Assembly: GCF_030678875.1 (NCBI RefSeq)
Contig: NZ_JAUUDS010000002.1
Span: forward strand, 248,001-312,000
Length of the DNA: 64,000 nt
Source: Sphingomonas aurea
GTDB lineage: Bacteria > Pseudomonadota > Alphaproteobacteria > Sphingomonadales > Sphingomonadaceae
Reading direction: 5' to 3'
This document shows positions 1 through 9,682 of this stretch, piece by piece. The notes under the pieces are model-generated. The model was not told the origin of the DNA, ran no database searches, and saw only the letters and a program-made list of their open reading frames with translations. Position 1 is the stretch's first letter; every line of letters starts with the position of its first letter. The position numbers were made by a program, and so were the translations under genes.

Positions 1-1001
1 CCGAGCGCGACGAAGGTGAAGACGCAGTTGACCACGCCGGTGATGACGATGTTGAACAGCGTGTCCGACACGGCATAGCCGGCGCCGGCGAAGATCTCCT
101 GCGCGTAGTTGAAGATCACGTTGATCCCGCACCATTGCTGGAGCACCGCCAGCGCAATGCCGATCAGCAGGACGCGGCGGAAGCGCGGCTCGGCCAGCAC
201 CGCGGACAGGCCGCGCCCTGGCCCCGCATCGAGCGCCTGGCGGATGTCGCGCACCGCGCTGTCGGCATAGGCGTCGCCGCCCAGCCGGCGCAGCACCCCC
301 GCCGCCGTGTCCCAGCGACCGCGCAGCGCCAGCCAGCGCGGGCTTTCCGGGATCAGCAGACAGCCGAGCAGGAACGCCGCGGCCGGTATCGCGGCGGCGG
401 CGAACATCCAGCGCCAGCCGGTGGTGCCGTTCCAGCTCGCAGCGATGGCGGACGTGGTCGCCCCCGGCGCGACCGGCTCGGCGATCAGCCAGTTGACGAT
501 CTGCGCCGCGAGCAGCCCCACCACCAGCGCGATCTGGTTCAGCACGACCAGCCGGCCGCGATGCGCCGGCGGTGCGATCTCGGCGATGTAGAGCGGCGAC
601 AGTCCCGAGGCGAGGCCGATCGCCACGCCGCCGGCGATCCGCCAGGCGACGAAGGCGTCGAACCCGCCCGCCAGCGCGGTGCCGATCGACGAGACGGCAA
701 ACACCGCCGCGGCGAGCAGCAGCGCCGGTCGCCGGCCGAACCGGTCCGCGAGGGCGCCCGAGGTCATCGCGCCGGCAAGGCAGCCGATCAGTGCGCAACT
801 GACCGCCCAGGCCTGGTCGGTCGGACGGACGAGACCGAAGGCGGCCTCGTAGAACGGCTTGGCGCCGCCGATCACCACCCAGTCATAGCCGAACAGCAGC
901 CCGCCCAGCGCCGCCACCGATGCAGTCAGCCATACCACTGCCGAAGCCGGCGGCGGCACCGTCGCCGTGTCCGCCGGCCCGCCCGCGTCGATCACGTGCA
1001 T
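1..1001 (-). CDS. Sugar porter family MFS transporter (partial, 3' end off the left edge)
   Basis: This inner-membrane symporter probably imports a hexose or sugar acid. Reading leftwards from ATG at 1001, the product has an N-terminal helix with GGLLFGYD, then the RFGRRP loop between helices 2 and 3, an ESPRWL motif before the central loop, and QQWCGIN in helix 7, all hallmarks of the GLUT/XylE-like sugar porter family. About 333 residues are visible; the C-terminal helices lie outside the window. The start is one base after the stop of the SDR gene, so it is the third gene of the galactonate dehydratase operon. The substrate is inferred from that context only. Confidence 0.88.
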   Translation of the reverse strand, partial: MHVIDAGGPADTATVPPPASAVVWLTASVAALGGLLFGYDWVVIGGAKPFYEAAFGLVRPTDQAWAVSCALIGCLAGAMTSGALADRFGRRPALLLAAAVFAVSSIGTALAGGFDAFVAWRIAGGVAIGLASGLSPLYIAEIAPPAHRGRLVVLNQIALVVGLLAAQIVNWLIAEPVAPGATTSAIAASWNGTTGWRWMFAAAAIPAAAFLLGCLLIPESPRWLALRGRWDTAAGVLRRLGGDAYADSAVRDIRQALDAGPGRGLSAVLAEPRFRRVLLIGIALAVLQQWCGINVIFNYAQEIFAGAGYAVSDTLFNIVITGVVNCVFTFVAL

Positions 1002-1002
1002 G

Positions 1003-1737
1003 TCACAGTCTCCCCATCCGGCCGCCATCGGCCACCACGTCCTCGCCGGTGATGAAGCGCGCCGCGTCCGACGCGAGGAAGGCGACGACCGCCGCGATGT
1101 CCTCCGGCTGCCCCAGGTCTTCCGGATCGATCGTCTCCGCGCCCGACGCGATGTTCGGGCTGGCGTGCAACATCGGGGTGTCGATCGCGCCCGGCAGCAC
1201 GGCGTTGACGCGGATGCCGAGCGGCTTGCCCTCGATCGCCGCGGAGCGCGTCAGGCTGACCAGCCCGGCCTTAGCCGCCGCATAGGGCGCGACCAGTGGC
1301 GAGGTGCGCCGCGCGTGGACCGAGGCGATGTTGACCACGCATCCGCCCGGTCGCATCCGGCGCAAAGCATGGCCGGTGAACAGCGCCGCGCCGATGAGGT
1401 TGACGTCGAGCAGCCGCCGCCAGTCGCCCGCGTCCAGCTCCGCCAGCGGCTTGTAGATCATCATGCCGGCGACGTTGACGATCACGTCGAGCCGGCCGAA
1501 TGCCGCACACGCCTGGTCGACCGCGGCGGCGACCTGGTCGCCGTCGCCGATGTCGGCCGCGACGCTCTGCACTGCTGCGGCGCCCAGCCCGGTCAGCAAC
1601 GCCGCCGCCGCGCCGCCATCATCGTCGCGCGCATCGACGAGCAGGATCGAGGCCCCTTCCTCGGCGAACACACGGGCGCTGGCGAGGCCGATGCCGCCAA
1701 GGCCCCCCGTCACGATCACGCTGCGGCCGCTTACCAT
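1003..1737 (-). CDS. SDR family NAD(P)-dependent sugar dehydrogenase
   Basis: A classical short-chain dehydrogenase of 244 residues. It begins with a Rossmann motif TGGLGGIG, carries NVAG, and has an active-site pair of Ser (NIAS) and YAAAK. The ATG at 1737 overlaps the stop of the preceding dehydratase gene (ATGGTAA), implying translational coupling. The longer open frame upstream has no sensible N-terminus and overlaps the dehydratase, so it was not used. In this setting it may oxidise galactose or a related aldose/aldonate (De Ley-Doudoroff type pathway), but SDR substrates cannot be read from sequence. Confidence 0.88.
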   Translation of the reverse strand: MVSGRSVIVTGGLGGIGLASARVFAEEGASILLVDARDDDGGAAAALLTGLGAAAVQSVAADIGDGDQVAAAVDQACAAFGRLDVIVNVAGMMIYKPLAELDAGDWRRLLDVNLIGAALFTGHALRRMRPGGCVVNIASVHARRTSPLVAPYAAAKAGLVSLTRSAAIEGKPLGIRVNAVLPGAIDTPMLHASPNIASGAETIDPEDLGQPEDIAAVVAFLASDAARFITGEDVVADGGRMGRL

Positions 1738-2888
1738 TCGCGCAGGTCTCCGTTCGGCCCGCGCCAGGCGGGGTTGCGCCATCGATGCGGCGTCTTCGCC
1801 ATGTCCCGCACCGCGGCTTCGTCGATCTCGACGCCAAGGCCAGGCAGCGACGGCACCGCCATCGTCCCGCCCTCGATCGCGAACATCTCGGGATTGCGGA
1901 CCAGCGTCGTCAGATCCTGCGATGGCGCGTTGTAATGAATGCCCATCGACACCTCCTGGATCGCGAAATTGGGTGTCGCGGCCCCGACATGCAGGCAGGC
2001 GGCGAGCGCCAGCGGCCCGATCGGGCAATGCGGGGCGAAGGCGACGTCATAGGTTTCCGCCATCGCCGCGATCCGCCGGCACTCGGAGATGCCACCCGCG
2101 TGGCTGAGGTCGGGCTGGACGATGTCGACCGCGCCGCGCTCGAAGAATGCGCGATAGTCCCAGCGGCTGTACAGCCGCTCGCCCCAGGCCAGCGGCACGG
2201 CGGTGAATCCGGCCAGCTGCGCGGCGACATCGACATTGTCGCTCAGCACGATCTCTTCCGCGAACAGCGGCGTCAGCGGTTCGATCGCGCGCAGGATGGT
2301 GCGCGCCATCGGGCGATGGACGCGACCGTGGAAGTCAACGCCGACGTCGATCCCGGTGGCGCGCACCTGGCCCAGCCGCTCGACAAGTGCGTCCACCCGC
2401 GCGCTGCTGTCGAGCCAGTCGAGATCCTCGGTGCCGTTCATCTTGACCGCAGCGAAGCCCTGCGCCTGCCGCGCGGCGGCGGCCGCGGCGACATCCGCCG
2501 GCCGGTCGCCGCCGATCCAGGCATAGACGGGCAGGCGGTCGCGAACCCGGCCGCCGAGCAGCTGATGGACCGGCACGCCGAGCTTGCGCGCCTTGATGTC
2601 CCACAGCGCCTGATCGACGCCCGCGATGGCCGACAAAAGGACGGGTCCGCCGCGATAGAAGCCCAGCCGGTGGAGCAGCTGCCACGCATCCTCGATCCGG
2701 TCGGGATCGTGGCCGATCAACCGGTCGCGCACCGCTTCGAAGGCGCCGATCACCGCCTCGCCATGCCCCTCCAGCGTCGCCTCACCCCAGCCTATCGCGC
2801 CCTGGTCGGTTTCGACCCGAACGAAGAGCCAGCGCGGCAGTACCGGAAAACACTCGATACGACCGATCCGGTCAACGGATTGCGACAC
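1731..2888 (-). CDS. dgoD: Galactonate dehydratase (enolase superfamily, DgoD type)
   Basis: The 385-residue product matches the mandelate racemase/DgoD branch of the enolase superfamily. Features include [11 protein letters not shown] near the N-terminus, the [23 protein letters not shown] segment, [17 protein letters not shown], the metal/acid motif DFHGR, and [11 protein letters not shown] near the C-terminus. DgoD converts D-galactonate to 2-dehydro-3-deoxygalactonate. Length and motifs are those of the full-length family. It is the first gene of a three-gene operon with an SDR and a sugar porter. A related aldonate cannot be excluded as substrate. Confidence 0.87.
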   Translation of the reverse strand: [385 protein letters not shown]

Positions 2889-2964
2889 GCTTCCCCCACT
2901 CCCTATCCGCTCATCCAGCGGCCCGATCGGCGGAGGTTAAACGCATCCTCGATCACGAACAAGC

Positions 2965-2977
2965 AAATATCATATTT
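2965..2977. promoter_or_regulatory. 13-bp perfect AT-rich palindrome upstream of dgoD
   Basis: AAATATCATATTT is a perfect 6-bp inverted repeat around one base in an otherwise GC-rich region, 77 bp upstream of the dgoD start. It could be an operator or part of a -10 region. No cognate regulator gene is present next to the operon inside the window. Confidence 0.35.
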
Positions 2978-3170
2978 TTGGCCTGCCGCCGGATTTAGGG
3001 CGTGCGACAGCTGCCTTGCCCGTTCCCCAACCGCGGCGATCCGCGGCGCATACACGGCGGCAACCGAGCCGTCCGAGCGCGGGATCCGCGAAATTGAGAG
3101 CGGGAACTGAAGAAGCGTTCAGAACGCAGCTACGTACCTTGGAGCGCGACTTTGCCGTCCCGTCTGCTCA

Positions 3171-4355
3171 TCAGGCCGCCCGCCCGTACAGCGTCACCAC
3201 GCATGCGCCGCCAAGCCCGATATTGTGCTGCAAGCCGAACCGCATGCCGTCGACCTGACGCGCGCCTGCGCTTCCACGCAGCTGGTGGATCAGTTCGAAA
3301 CATTGCGCGAGGCCCGTCGCTCCCAGGGGGTGCCCCTTCGACAGCAGGCCGCCCGAAGGGTTGGTGACGTGCTTGCCGCCATAGGTGTTCTGCCCATCGC
3401 GGATGTACTGCTCGGCCGTGCCCTCAGGTGTCAGCCCCAGCGCCTCGTAGGAGATCAGCTCGTTGGGCGTGAAGCAGTCATGGAGTTCGACGGCCTGGAT
3501 GTCCTCCGGCCCGATCCCGGCCGCCTCATAGACCTGCCGGGCGGCCTCTCGCGTCATATCATGGCCGACGACACGCATCATGCCGCCGTCCTCGAACGTG
3601 CCGGGCAGGTCGGTGGTAAGCGCCTGTGCCACGATCTCCACCCCGGCATCGATGCCGTGCCGTGCCGCGAAGGCCGGCGACACCAGGATCGCCGCCGCGG
3701 CGCCACAGGTGGGGGGACACGCCTGGAGGCGGGTGATCGGTCCGTAAAGGCGCTTCGCGGCCATGACCTCCGCAAGGTCGATCGTCGTGCGGAACAAGGC
3801 CATCGGATTGTGTGCGGCGTGGCGGCGCGCCTTCACGCTGATGAGCGCGAAGGCTTCGTCGCTCGTGCCGTAGCGTGCCTGATGCTCCAGCCCGGCACCG
3901 CCGAACTGCTGCGCGGCGAAGGGGGACTGGTCGTCATGGGCCTGCAATTGTCCCTGGCGGACCAGCGCCATGTCGAGCGTACGCTTGCGATCGGCGAAGA
4001 CCATGCCGAGCGCACCCGGTACCATCTGCTCGAACCCGACGGCCAGCGCACAGTCGATCACACCCGCCTCGACCATCTGCCTCGCCAGGTACAGCGCGGT
4101 GGAGCCGGTCGAGCAGTTGTTGTTGACGTTGACGATCGGGATGCCGGTCAGGCCGAGGCGGTAGAGCGCGGACTGGCCGGCGGTGGAATCGGCGTAGACA
4201 TAGCCGACGAAAGCCTGCTGGACCTGGCCGTACTCCAGCCCCGCATCGGCGAGCGCCAGGCGGACCGCCTGCTCGGCCATCACGTCCCAGTCGGCGCTCT
4301 GGCCGGGCTTGGTGAACGGGATCATTCCGACCCCGGCGACACGGGCTGTGCCCAT
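3171..4355 (-). CDS. SCP2-type thiolase / lipid-transfer protein thiolase
   Basis: A 394-residue thiolase of the SCP2/nonspecific lipid-transfer branch. The nucleophile Cys sits in NNNCSTGS, a catalytic His in ELHDCFT, and a second in SKGHPLGATG. These enzymes carry out acyl-CoA thiolysis, or aldol-type chemistry in related sterol side-chain enzymes. ATG at 4355 is preceded by GAGGGGAGGA at good spacing, so the 27 extra upstream codons were discarded. It is the last gene of a seven-gene operon starting with a TonB receptor at 13602, 108 bp after the acyl-CoA ligase. It probably shortens the acyl-CoA made by that ligase. Confidence 0.85.
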   Translation of the reverse strand: MGTARVAGVGMIPFTKPGQSADWDVMAEQAVRLALADAGLEYGQVQQAFVGYVYADSTAGQSALYRLGLTGIPIVNVNNNCSTGSTALYLARQMVEAGVIDCALAVGFEQMVPGALGMVFADRKRTLDMALVRQGQLQAHDDQSPFAAQQFGGAGLEHQARYGTSDEAFALISVKARRHAAHNPMALFRTTIDLAEVMAAKRLYGPITRLQACPPTCGAAAAILVSPAFAARHGIDAGVEIVAQALTTDLPGTFEDGGMMRVVGHDMTREAARQVYEAAGIGPEDIQAVELHDCFTPNELISYEALGLTPEGTAEQYIRDGQNTYGGKHVTNPSGGLLSKGHPLGATGLAQCFELIHQLRGSAGARQVDGMRFGLQHNIGLGGACVVTLYGRAA

Positions 4356-4463
4356 TCCGATCCTCCCCTCAAGCCGCCGACATCTGGGCGGTGGTTCCAT
4401 CGCGTGACGCAACCCGAACGGTTGCCGCCGCAGCAACGGATGAACCGATCGGGGGCTCGGACG

Positions 4464-6059
4464 TCATGTGTCGCGCTTTTCCGAACGGACGTCGAGGTCC
4501 AGCGTCGCCGATGTCACGCCACGCTTGCGCAGATCGGCCCTCCGGACCTTCTCCGTGGCGGTTCGCGGCAACGCGGGCATGAACTCGATGAAGCGTGGCT
4601 GGGCAAAGCGGGGCATGCGGGATGCAGCATGGGCGGCAAGCGCGGCCGTATCGATCGCAGCGCCGGCGGAGGCCACGATGGCGCACATGATCTCGTCCTC
4701 ACCCCCGGGGATGTCGGAAGGCACGGCATAGGCGGCGATCTGATCGATGCCGGGAAAGTCCTCCAGCGCAGCTTCGATATCGGTGGCCGAGATGTTCTCG
4801 CCCCGGCGGCGGATGCAGTCCTTGATCCGGTCGACGAAGGTGACATGGCCGTCGGCGTCGATCCGGCCGGCGTCGCCGGTGTGGAACCACAGGTTCCGCC
4901 ATGCCTCCACGGTCTTGCCCGGCAGATTGAGGTAGCCGGCCATGAAGCCGCCGGGAACGCAAGGGCGGACCATGATCTCGCCGACCTCGCCCGTTGCGAC
5001 GGGAATGTCGGTCTCGGGATCGGCGATCCGGACCTCGAACCGCGGGTACACGCCGCCGCAGGTCCCCGGACGCGGCTCGCCGCGACGGCCATAGAGCGCG
5101 ATATTGGTCTCGGTCATGCCGTACCCGCTCAACACGTCCGCGATGCCGAAGCGCTCGCGCCAGCAGCGATCATGGTCCGGCAGGTTCGGCGCGGCGATGA
5201 GCAGGCGAAGCCGGTGGTCGCGATCGCGCTCACCAGGTGGCTGCGCCTGAACGAACGCGCTGATCGCGCCGAGCGCGTTCGTCAGCGTCGCGCCGGATCG
5301 GATGAGGTCGGGCAGCCAGCCGGCAGCGGAGAAGCGCTCGCGCAGCATCGCGCTCGCTCCCGCGATCAGAACCGCGCCGATCTGCATCAGCAGGCCGTTC
5401 GCGTGCGATAGCGGCAGGCAGACATAATAGATGTCGTCCGCGGTCACGCCCGCATTCTCGACCACGCCGAGACCGAAGAGGAAGCAGTGGGCGTGCGGCA
5501 TCAGGACGCCCTTGGGCGCACCTGTGGTGCCGGAGGTGTACATGATGCACGCGATGTCGTCGGCACGCGGCAACGGTGCAGACGACGGCTCGGCCGCCCG
5601 CCAGGCGTCGAACGCGCTGGTGCCGGGGACATGATCGCCGACGACGAAGATCGTCCGCAGGCTGGCGGTGGCTGCGTCGAGGTCCGCCAGCCGGGGCCAG
5701 TAGCGCGCGTCGACGATCAGGATCGACGGCGCCGCGTCGCTGAGCGGATGGGCGAGAAAGGACCCGGTCAGCTCGGCATTGAGGATCACCGCCGTCGCCG
5801 ACAGGCGAGCGATGCCGGCCCAGGCCCGCAGGAAGTCGAGGCCGTTCGGCAGCATCACGGCGATCCGGTCGCCGGCCGCCGCACCAGCGGCAGCCAGCAT
5901 CCCGGCGACACGGGCCGCATCATCGCGCAGCTCGCGATAGGTCAGCCGTTCGCCGGTCGTCGTCATGGTTACCGCGACGCGGTCGCCCTGCGCCTCGGCC
6001 TGCTCCTCGATCACCGCCGGAAAGCTCCAGCGCCTCAAATCGGAGATGCCCGAGTACAT
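4464..6059 (-). CDS. AMP-forming acyl-CoA synthetase
   Basis: The 531-residue product is an ANL-superfamily ligase. It has the P-loop YTSGTTGAPKG, the GYGMTET motif, WFHTGD, the hinge region with DRIKD, and a C-terminal catalytic Lys in TEKVRR. It activates a carboxylic acid to its CoA thioester in the cytoplasm; the closest style is CaiC-like or medium-chain ligases, but the acid cannot be predicted. ATG at 6059 lies two bases after the stop of the upstream esterase gene. Its position between an esterase and a thiolase fits activation of an acyl group released by ester hydrolysis. Confidence 0.88.
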   Translation of the reverse strand: MYSGISDLRRWSFPAVIEEQAEAQGDRVAVTMTTTGERLTYRELRDDAARVAGMLAAAGAAAGDRIAVMLPNGLDFLRAWAGIARLSATAVILNAELTGSFLAHPLSDAAPSILIVDARYWPRLADLDAATASLRTIFVVGDHVPGTSAFDAWRAAEPSSAPLPRADDIACIMYTSGTTGAPKGVLMPHAHCFLFGLGVVENAGVTADDIYYVCLPLSHANGLLMQIGAVLIAGASAMLRERFSAAGWLPDLIRSGATLTNALGAISAFVQAQPPGERDRDHRLRLLIAAPNLPDHDRCWRERFGIADVLSGYGMTETNIALYGRRGEPRPGTCGGVYPRFEVRIADPETDIPVATGEVGEIMVRPCVPGGFMAGYLNLPGKTVEAWRNLWFHTGDAGRIDADGHVTFVDRIKDCIRRRGENISATDIEAALEDFPGIDQIAAYAVPSDIPGGEDEIMCAIVASAGAAIDTAALAAHAASRMPRFAQPRFIEFMPALPRTATEKVRRADLRKRGVTSATLDLDVRSEKRDT

Positions 6060-6061
6060 CG

Positions 6062-7105
6062 TCAGCGTCCCGCCGTCTTCTCGAGCCTGGCCTTCAGGAA
6101 GCGTGCCATCAGGGCATTGGCCTGATCGGTTTCCGGGATCGCCATATAGGCCCAAAACGCGTGCGGCAGACCGTCGAACACCACGAGCCGCGCATCGACC
6201 CCCTGCTCCATCAGCTTGCGGGCGAAGATCGATGTCGGGCTCAGCAGGATGTCGCGCGTGCTGGTGACCAGCAGGGTCGGCGGGAAATGCGAGATGTCGC
6301 CCATCAGCGGCGACAGGATCGGATCATCGACGGGCGTCTTGCCGACATAGCCGGCAACGCTCTCTGTCATCGTCCTGGCGCCGCCCGGAAGTGGCATCCA
6401 GGATTCGGAATCGCCACTGGTGCTAAGATCCGCGCTGCCCGAGAAATAGCCCATGGCTGCGGGCATCGGCCGCTTCATCGCGGTGAGCCGCGCCATGAGC
6501 TGCCCGCTCAGCGCAGCACCGGCGGACGTTCCGTAGACGGCGATGCGCGACGCCGTGTGATCCTTCTCGAGCGCCTGGTAGACAGCGAGCGCGTCGTCCA
6601 GTGCGGCCGGATAGGGATGTTCGGGCGCCAGGCGGTACAGCACCGCGACCACGGGGATGCCGGTGAGCGCGGCGATCGGGATGGTTTCGGTAAGCGATCC
6701 CGAATCGGCCTGAAATCCTCCGCCATGCAGGTTAAGGAGGATCGGCCCCTTGCCCAGCGCCTTCACGCCCTTGGGATAGAGGATCCGCACGGGCACGCCG
6801 GCGATCGTCGACTGCTCGACCCGGACGTCGTAGCGCTTGGCCAGCTCCCCGCCCATGCCCGCCTGCAGGTCGGCGACGAACCGTCTTTGCGCCTCTAGCG
6901 GAGGCGCGGGATCGGGTATCGGAGCCGCGGCAAGCGCCGCCGCCATGGCACGTCCCTCTGGACTGAGCGTGTTCGGCAGCTCCCACCTGGCCAGGTTCCT
7001 GGAGCCCGGCGACGGCGTCTGCGCGGTCGCGGCCCCCTTGGCCACCGCCGCGACCATCGCCGCCATGACGGCCTTGTGGATCAGGTATCGGATCTTGGAG
7101 GGCAT
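6062..7105 (-). CDS. Secreted alpha/beta hydrolase, HSL-type esterase
   Basis: A 347-residue esterase with a signal peptide ending near AATAQ, so probably periplasmic. It shows the hormone-sensitive-lipase oxyanion motif HGGGF, the nucleophile elbow GTSAG, an Asp in TRDILLS and the catalytic His in GLPHAFW. ATG at 7105 has a strong AAAGGAG site. The gene follows the MFS gene by four bases and is followed by the acyl-CoA ligase, suggesting that it removes acyl groups from an imported ester. It is one of three HSL-family esterases in this block. Confidence 0.87.
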   Translation of the reverse strand: MPSKIRYLIHKAVMAAMVAAVAKGAATAQTPSPGSRNLARWELPNTLSPEGRAMAAALAAAPIPDPAPPLEAQRRFVADLQAGMGGELAKRYDVRVEQSTIAGVPVRILYPKGVKALGKGPILLNLHGGGFQADSGSLTETIPIAALTGIPVVAVLYRLAPEHPYPAALDDALAVYQALEKDHTASRIAVYGTSAGAALSGQLMARLTAMKRPMPAAMGYFSGSADLSTSGDSESWMPLPGGARTMTESVAGYVGKTPVDDPILSPLMGDISHFPPTLLVTSTRDILLSPTSIFARKLMEQGVDARLVVFDGLPHAFWAYMAIPETDQANALMARFLKARLEKTAGR

Positions 7106-7109
7106 CGCT

Positions 7110-8363
7110 TCAGCTCCTTTCCGGGAATGCGGTCGAACGGCCGGGCACCGTGGCGGACGCCGCCTCGTCATCCCGCCGGAAGGTGCGTGGCCAGGCGAGC
7201 GCCACGGCAAGCACCGCAAGCGCAGCCATGGCAAGATAGGCCGTGGCTGCCCCTCGCTGCCACAGCAGCCCCGAGCCCGCGGTCGTCATCGCCAGCGCGA
7301 GCCCGAGAAGGACCGCGTTCAGGCCCTGCGCCGCCGCGCTCGAGACCAGTGGTACGCGCTTTGCGATCACCAGCATCGTACCGAGGATCGCGCCGGTCGC
7401 CGTGACGCCCTGCATAAGCTGCACGACAAGGAGGACCGCGGCCGGCGGATCGCCCGCCATCACCAGCCAGCGCAGAATGGCGACGCAACCCGCCATCCAG
7501 ATCATCACGCCCGGATCCCTTTGCCCCAGCAGCTTCGATCCGAACCAGAAGGCGACGATCTCGGCGCTGACCGCGACGGCCTGGATCACGCCGATCGTTC
7601 CCGTCGAAATGCCGCGCCCGCTCCACTGGATGGCTCCGAAGCTGGTCAGCACACCGTGGCTGGCCATCACCAGCGCCGCCGCGACGATGAGGCGCATCAG
7701 CGTCCGATCGCCGACCACCTGGCGCCAGTTTCCTGCCGCGGACGCGGCCACGTCGGCTGTGCGCCGGTCCGACGGCAGGAGAAGCGCGACGATCGCCGGC
7801 AGAAGGAGGAGTGCGGCGACCAGCCACGGCAGCGCGGCGATACCGGTCAGGTCGAATACCCAGCCGGCGGCCGCGCTCGACACCACGGCGCCGATCGATC
7901 CCCAGACGCGAAGCCGTCCGAAGTCGAGCCCGTCGCGCCGGACGGCCATGACCGCATAGGCATCGGTCAGCACCGGTATCTGGTCCCAGGTGATCGAAAA
8001 GGCGATGACGATGAGGATGCGCCCGAGGTGATCCGGCTGGCCAAGCAGCAGCGTTATCAGCGCCGCCGAGCCAAGCGCGGTCACGGTGATCGCGTTGCGC
8101 ACGCGCCCGGTCCGACCGGCCCATGCCGAGAACGGAGCCACCGTCACCAGCCGCAGCATGAGCGGGATCGCCATCAGCATGCCGATCTCACCGGGCGGGG
8201 CGCCCGTTGCAGCGAGCCATAGCGGCAGAAAGGTGAAGAAGCCGAAGTGGAGATAGAGCGCCAGGTAGAGCCCCGATATCCTGACGGAGAGCCCCGCCCG
8301 CGGCGTTCCGGGCGGCGCGATGACGGCGGACCCGATATCCGGCAGCGACGACGACGTGGTCAT
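7110..8363 (-). CDS. MFS transporter, HcaT-like (MFS_1_like)
   Basis: A 417-residue, 12-helix transporter of the HcaT/nucleoside-symporter-like MFS branch. The first helix reads YLALYLHFGFFTFLPLWL and the conserved GxLRxWGSIG-type stretch appears as FGRLRVWGSIGA. Family members move phenylpropionate, nucleosides or sugars across the inner membrane. The start ATG overlaps the stop of the CoA-transferase gene as ATGA. In this operon it probably imports the de-esterified sugar or the free acid. Confidence 0.85.
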   Translation of the reverse strand: MTTSSSLPDIGSAVIAPPGTPRAGLSVRISGLYLALYLHFGFFTFLPLWLAATGAPPGEIGMLMAIPLMLRLVTVAPFSAWAGRTGRVRNAITVTALGSAALITLLLGQPDHLGRILIVIAFSITWDQIPVLTDAYAVMAVRRDGLDFGRLRVWGSIGAVVSSAAAGWVFDLTGIAALPWLVAALLLLPAIVALLLPSDRRTADVAASAAGNWRQVVGDRTLMRLIVAAALVMASHGVLTSFGAIQWSGRGISTGTIGVIQAVAVSAEIVAFWFGSKLLGQRDPGVMIWMAGCVAILRWLVMAGDPPAAVLLVVQLMQGVTATGAILGTMLVIAKRVPLVSSAAAQGLNAVLLGLALAMTTAGSGLLWQRGAATAYLAMAALAVLAVALAWPRTFRRDDEAASATVPGRSTAFPERS

Positions 8364-9682
8364 AGACCGCTCCTGCGGGCGTATAGCTGCGCGGTCAGTT
8401 CGTCCCGGAACCTGGGGTGGGCGATCGCGATCAGTGCCTCACCCCGCTGGGTCAGGGACTTGCCGCGCAGGTCGGCTGCACCGAACTCGGTCACGACGAT
8501 ATGGACGTCGTTCCTGGGCGTCGTGACGGGGCCGGACAGGCGCGGCACGATGCGCGAGACGGTGCCCCGCGCCGCCGTCGCGTGACAGGCGATGATCGAC
8601 TTGCCCCCGACGGACGCGGAGGCGCCCCGCACGAAGTCCAGCTGCCCGCCGGCCGCGCTGTACTGACGCCCGTTCATGCCTTCCGAATTGCACGCGCCGT
8701 GCAGGTCGACTTCCAGCGTGGCGTTGACCGAGACCATGTTCGGATTGCGCGCGATCACGGCGACGTCGTTGACGTAATCGACCGGATGGGCCGCGACGTC
8801 CGGATTGCCGTCGAGAAATTCATAGAATTGCCGGTCGCCCATCGCGAAGGTGAAGATCGTCTGACCAGGGTGGTTCACCTTGCGGCTGTTGTCGACGATA
8901 CCCGCCTGCATCAGCGCGGCGAGGCCGGGCGTCATCAACTCCGAATGGATGCCGAGGTGACGGTGCGCGTGCAGCGCCGCGCAGACGGCCTCCGGCACCG
9001 CGCCGATCCCCATCTGCAGGCAGGCGCCGTCGTCGATCAGGCCCGCGATGATGGCCCCGATCGCCTCGTCCTCCGGTCTGCGCGCCGCCGATGGGATTTC
9101 CGGCAGGGGCCGGTCATGCTCGACGATGGCCGTCACCGCCGACAAGGGGATCGTGCCGTTGCCGCCGGTGCGCGGCATGTGGCGGTTCACCTCGACGATC
9201 ACCCGCGCGCACGACCGTGCCGCGCCGTGCGCATAATCGACGTTCGTGCCCAGGCTGAAGTCGCCATTCTCGTCGGGCGGCGCCACCTGCGTGACCAGCG
9301 TGTCGACGCCGACCTCGTCGCGCAGCATGCGCGGCACGCGGCTGAAGGCGACGGGGATCAGGTCGACATCCCGATCGCCGATCGCGGCCGCCTCCACGTC
9401 GATCGCGCGCTCGACGGCGCTGTGGAACAGGCTTATCGGCCGCAGCCGGTGACGCAGGTCGCGCCGCAGCACCGTGTGCCCCGCCACCGACGTCGACAGC
9501 AGATAATAGAGGCTCGCGCCCTCGATCTCTCCTGCCGCGGCCCGCGCCGCGAGCGCTGCCAGGATTGCGGGCGGCTGGGCCACGCCGAGTGCCATGCAGA
9601 TGCGCGCTCCGTCGGGGATGAGCGCGACCGCCTGTTCGGCGGTCATCACGCGGGCGCGGTACGCTGCACTATCGCGCGTCAC
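8360..9682 (-). CDS. Acetyl-CoA hydrolase/CoA-transferase family protein
   Basis: The 440-residue product belongs to the 4-hydroxybutyrate / acetate CoA-transferase family. It has GDGARICMALG-like N-terminal residues, QVAPPDENGDFSLG, GIGAVPEAV, the likely catalytic Glu in IHSELMTPG, and a C-terminal TEFGAADLRGKS. GTG at 9682 overlaps the trehalase stop (GTGA); an internal ATG at 9646 is a possible alternative but lacks a ribosome binding site. It would exchange CoA between short acyl-CoAs and free acids, which suits catabolism of acids released by the neighbouring esterases. Confidence 0.85.
   Translation of the reverse strand: MTRDSAAYRARVMTAEQAVALIPDGARICMALGVAQPPAILAALAARAAAGEIEGASLYYLLSTSVAGHTVLRRDLRHRLRPISLFHSAVERAIDVEAAAIGDRDVDLIPVAFSRVPRMLRDEVGVDTLVTQVAPPDENGDFSLGTNVDYAHGAARSCARVIVEVNRHMPRTGGNGTIPLSAVTAIVEHDRPLPEIPSAARRPEDEAIGAIIAGLIDDGACLQMGIGAVPEAVCAALHAHRHLGIHSELMTPGLAALMQAGIVDNSRKVNHPGQTIFTFAMGDRQFYEFLDGNPDVAAHPVDYVNDVAVIARNPNMVSVNATLEVDLHGACNSEGMNGRQYSAAGGQLDFVRGASASVGGKSIIACHATAARGTVSRIVPRLSGPVTTPRNDVHIVVTEFGAADLRGKSLTQRGEALIAIAHPRFRDELTAQLYARRSGL

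Noticed and set aside
135..1052. Long plus-strand open frame rich in Arg, Gln and Asp
   Set aside because: It is antisense to the sugar porter gene, whose motifs are clear; composition is typical of a high-GC shadow frame.
3225..5411. 728-codon plus-strand frame
   Set aside because: It runs antisense across the thiolase and acyl-CoA ligase genes and has no family features.
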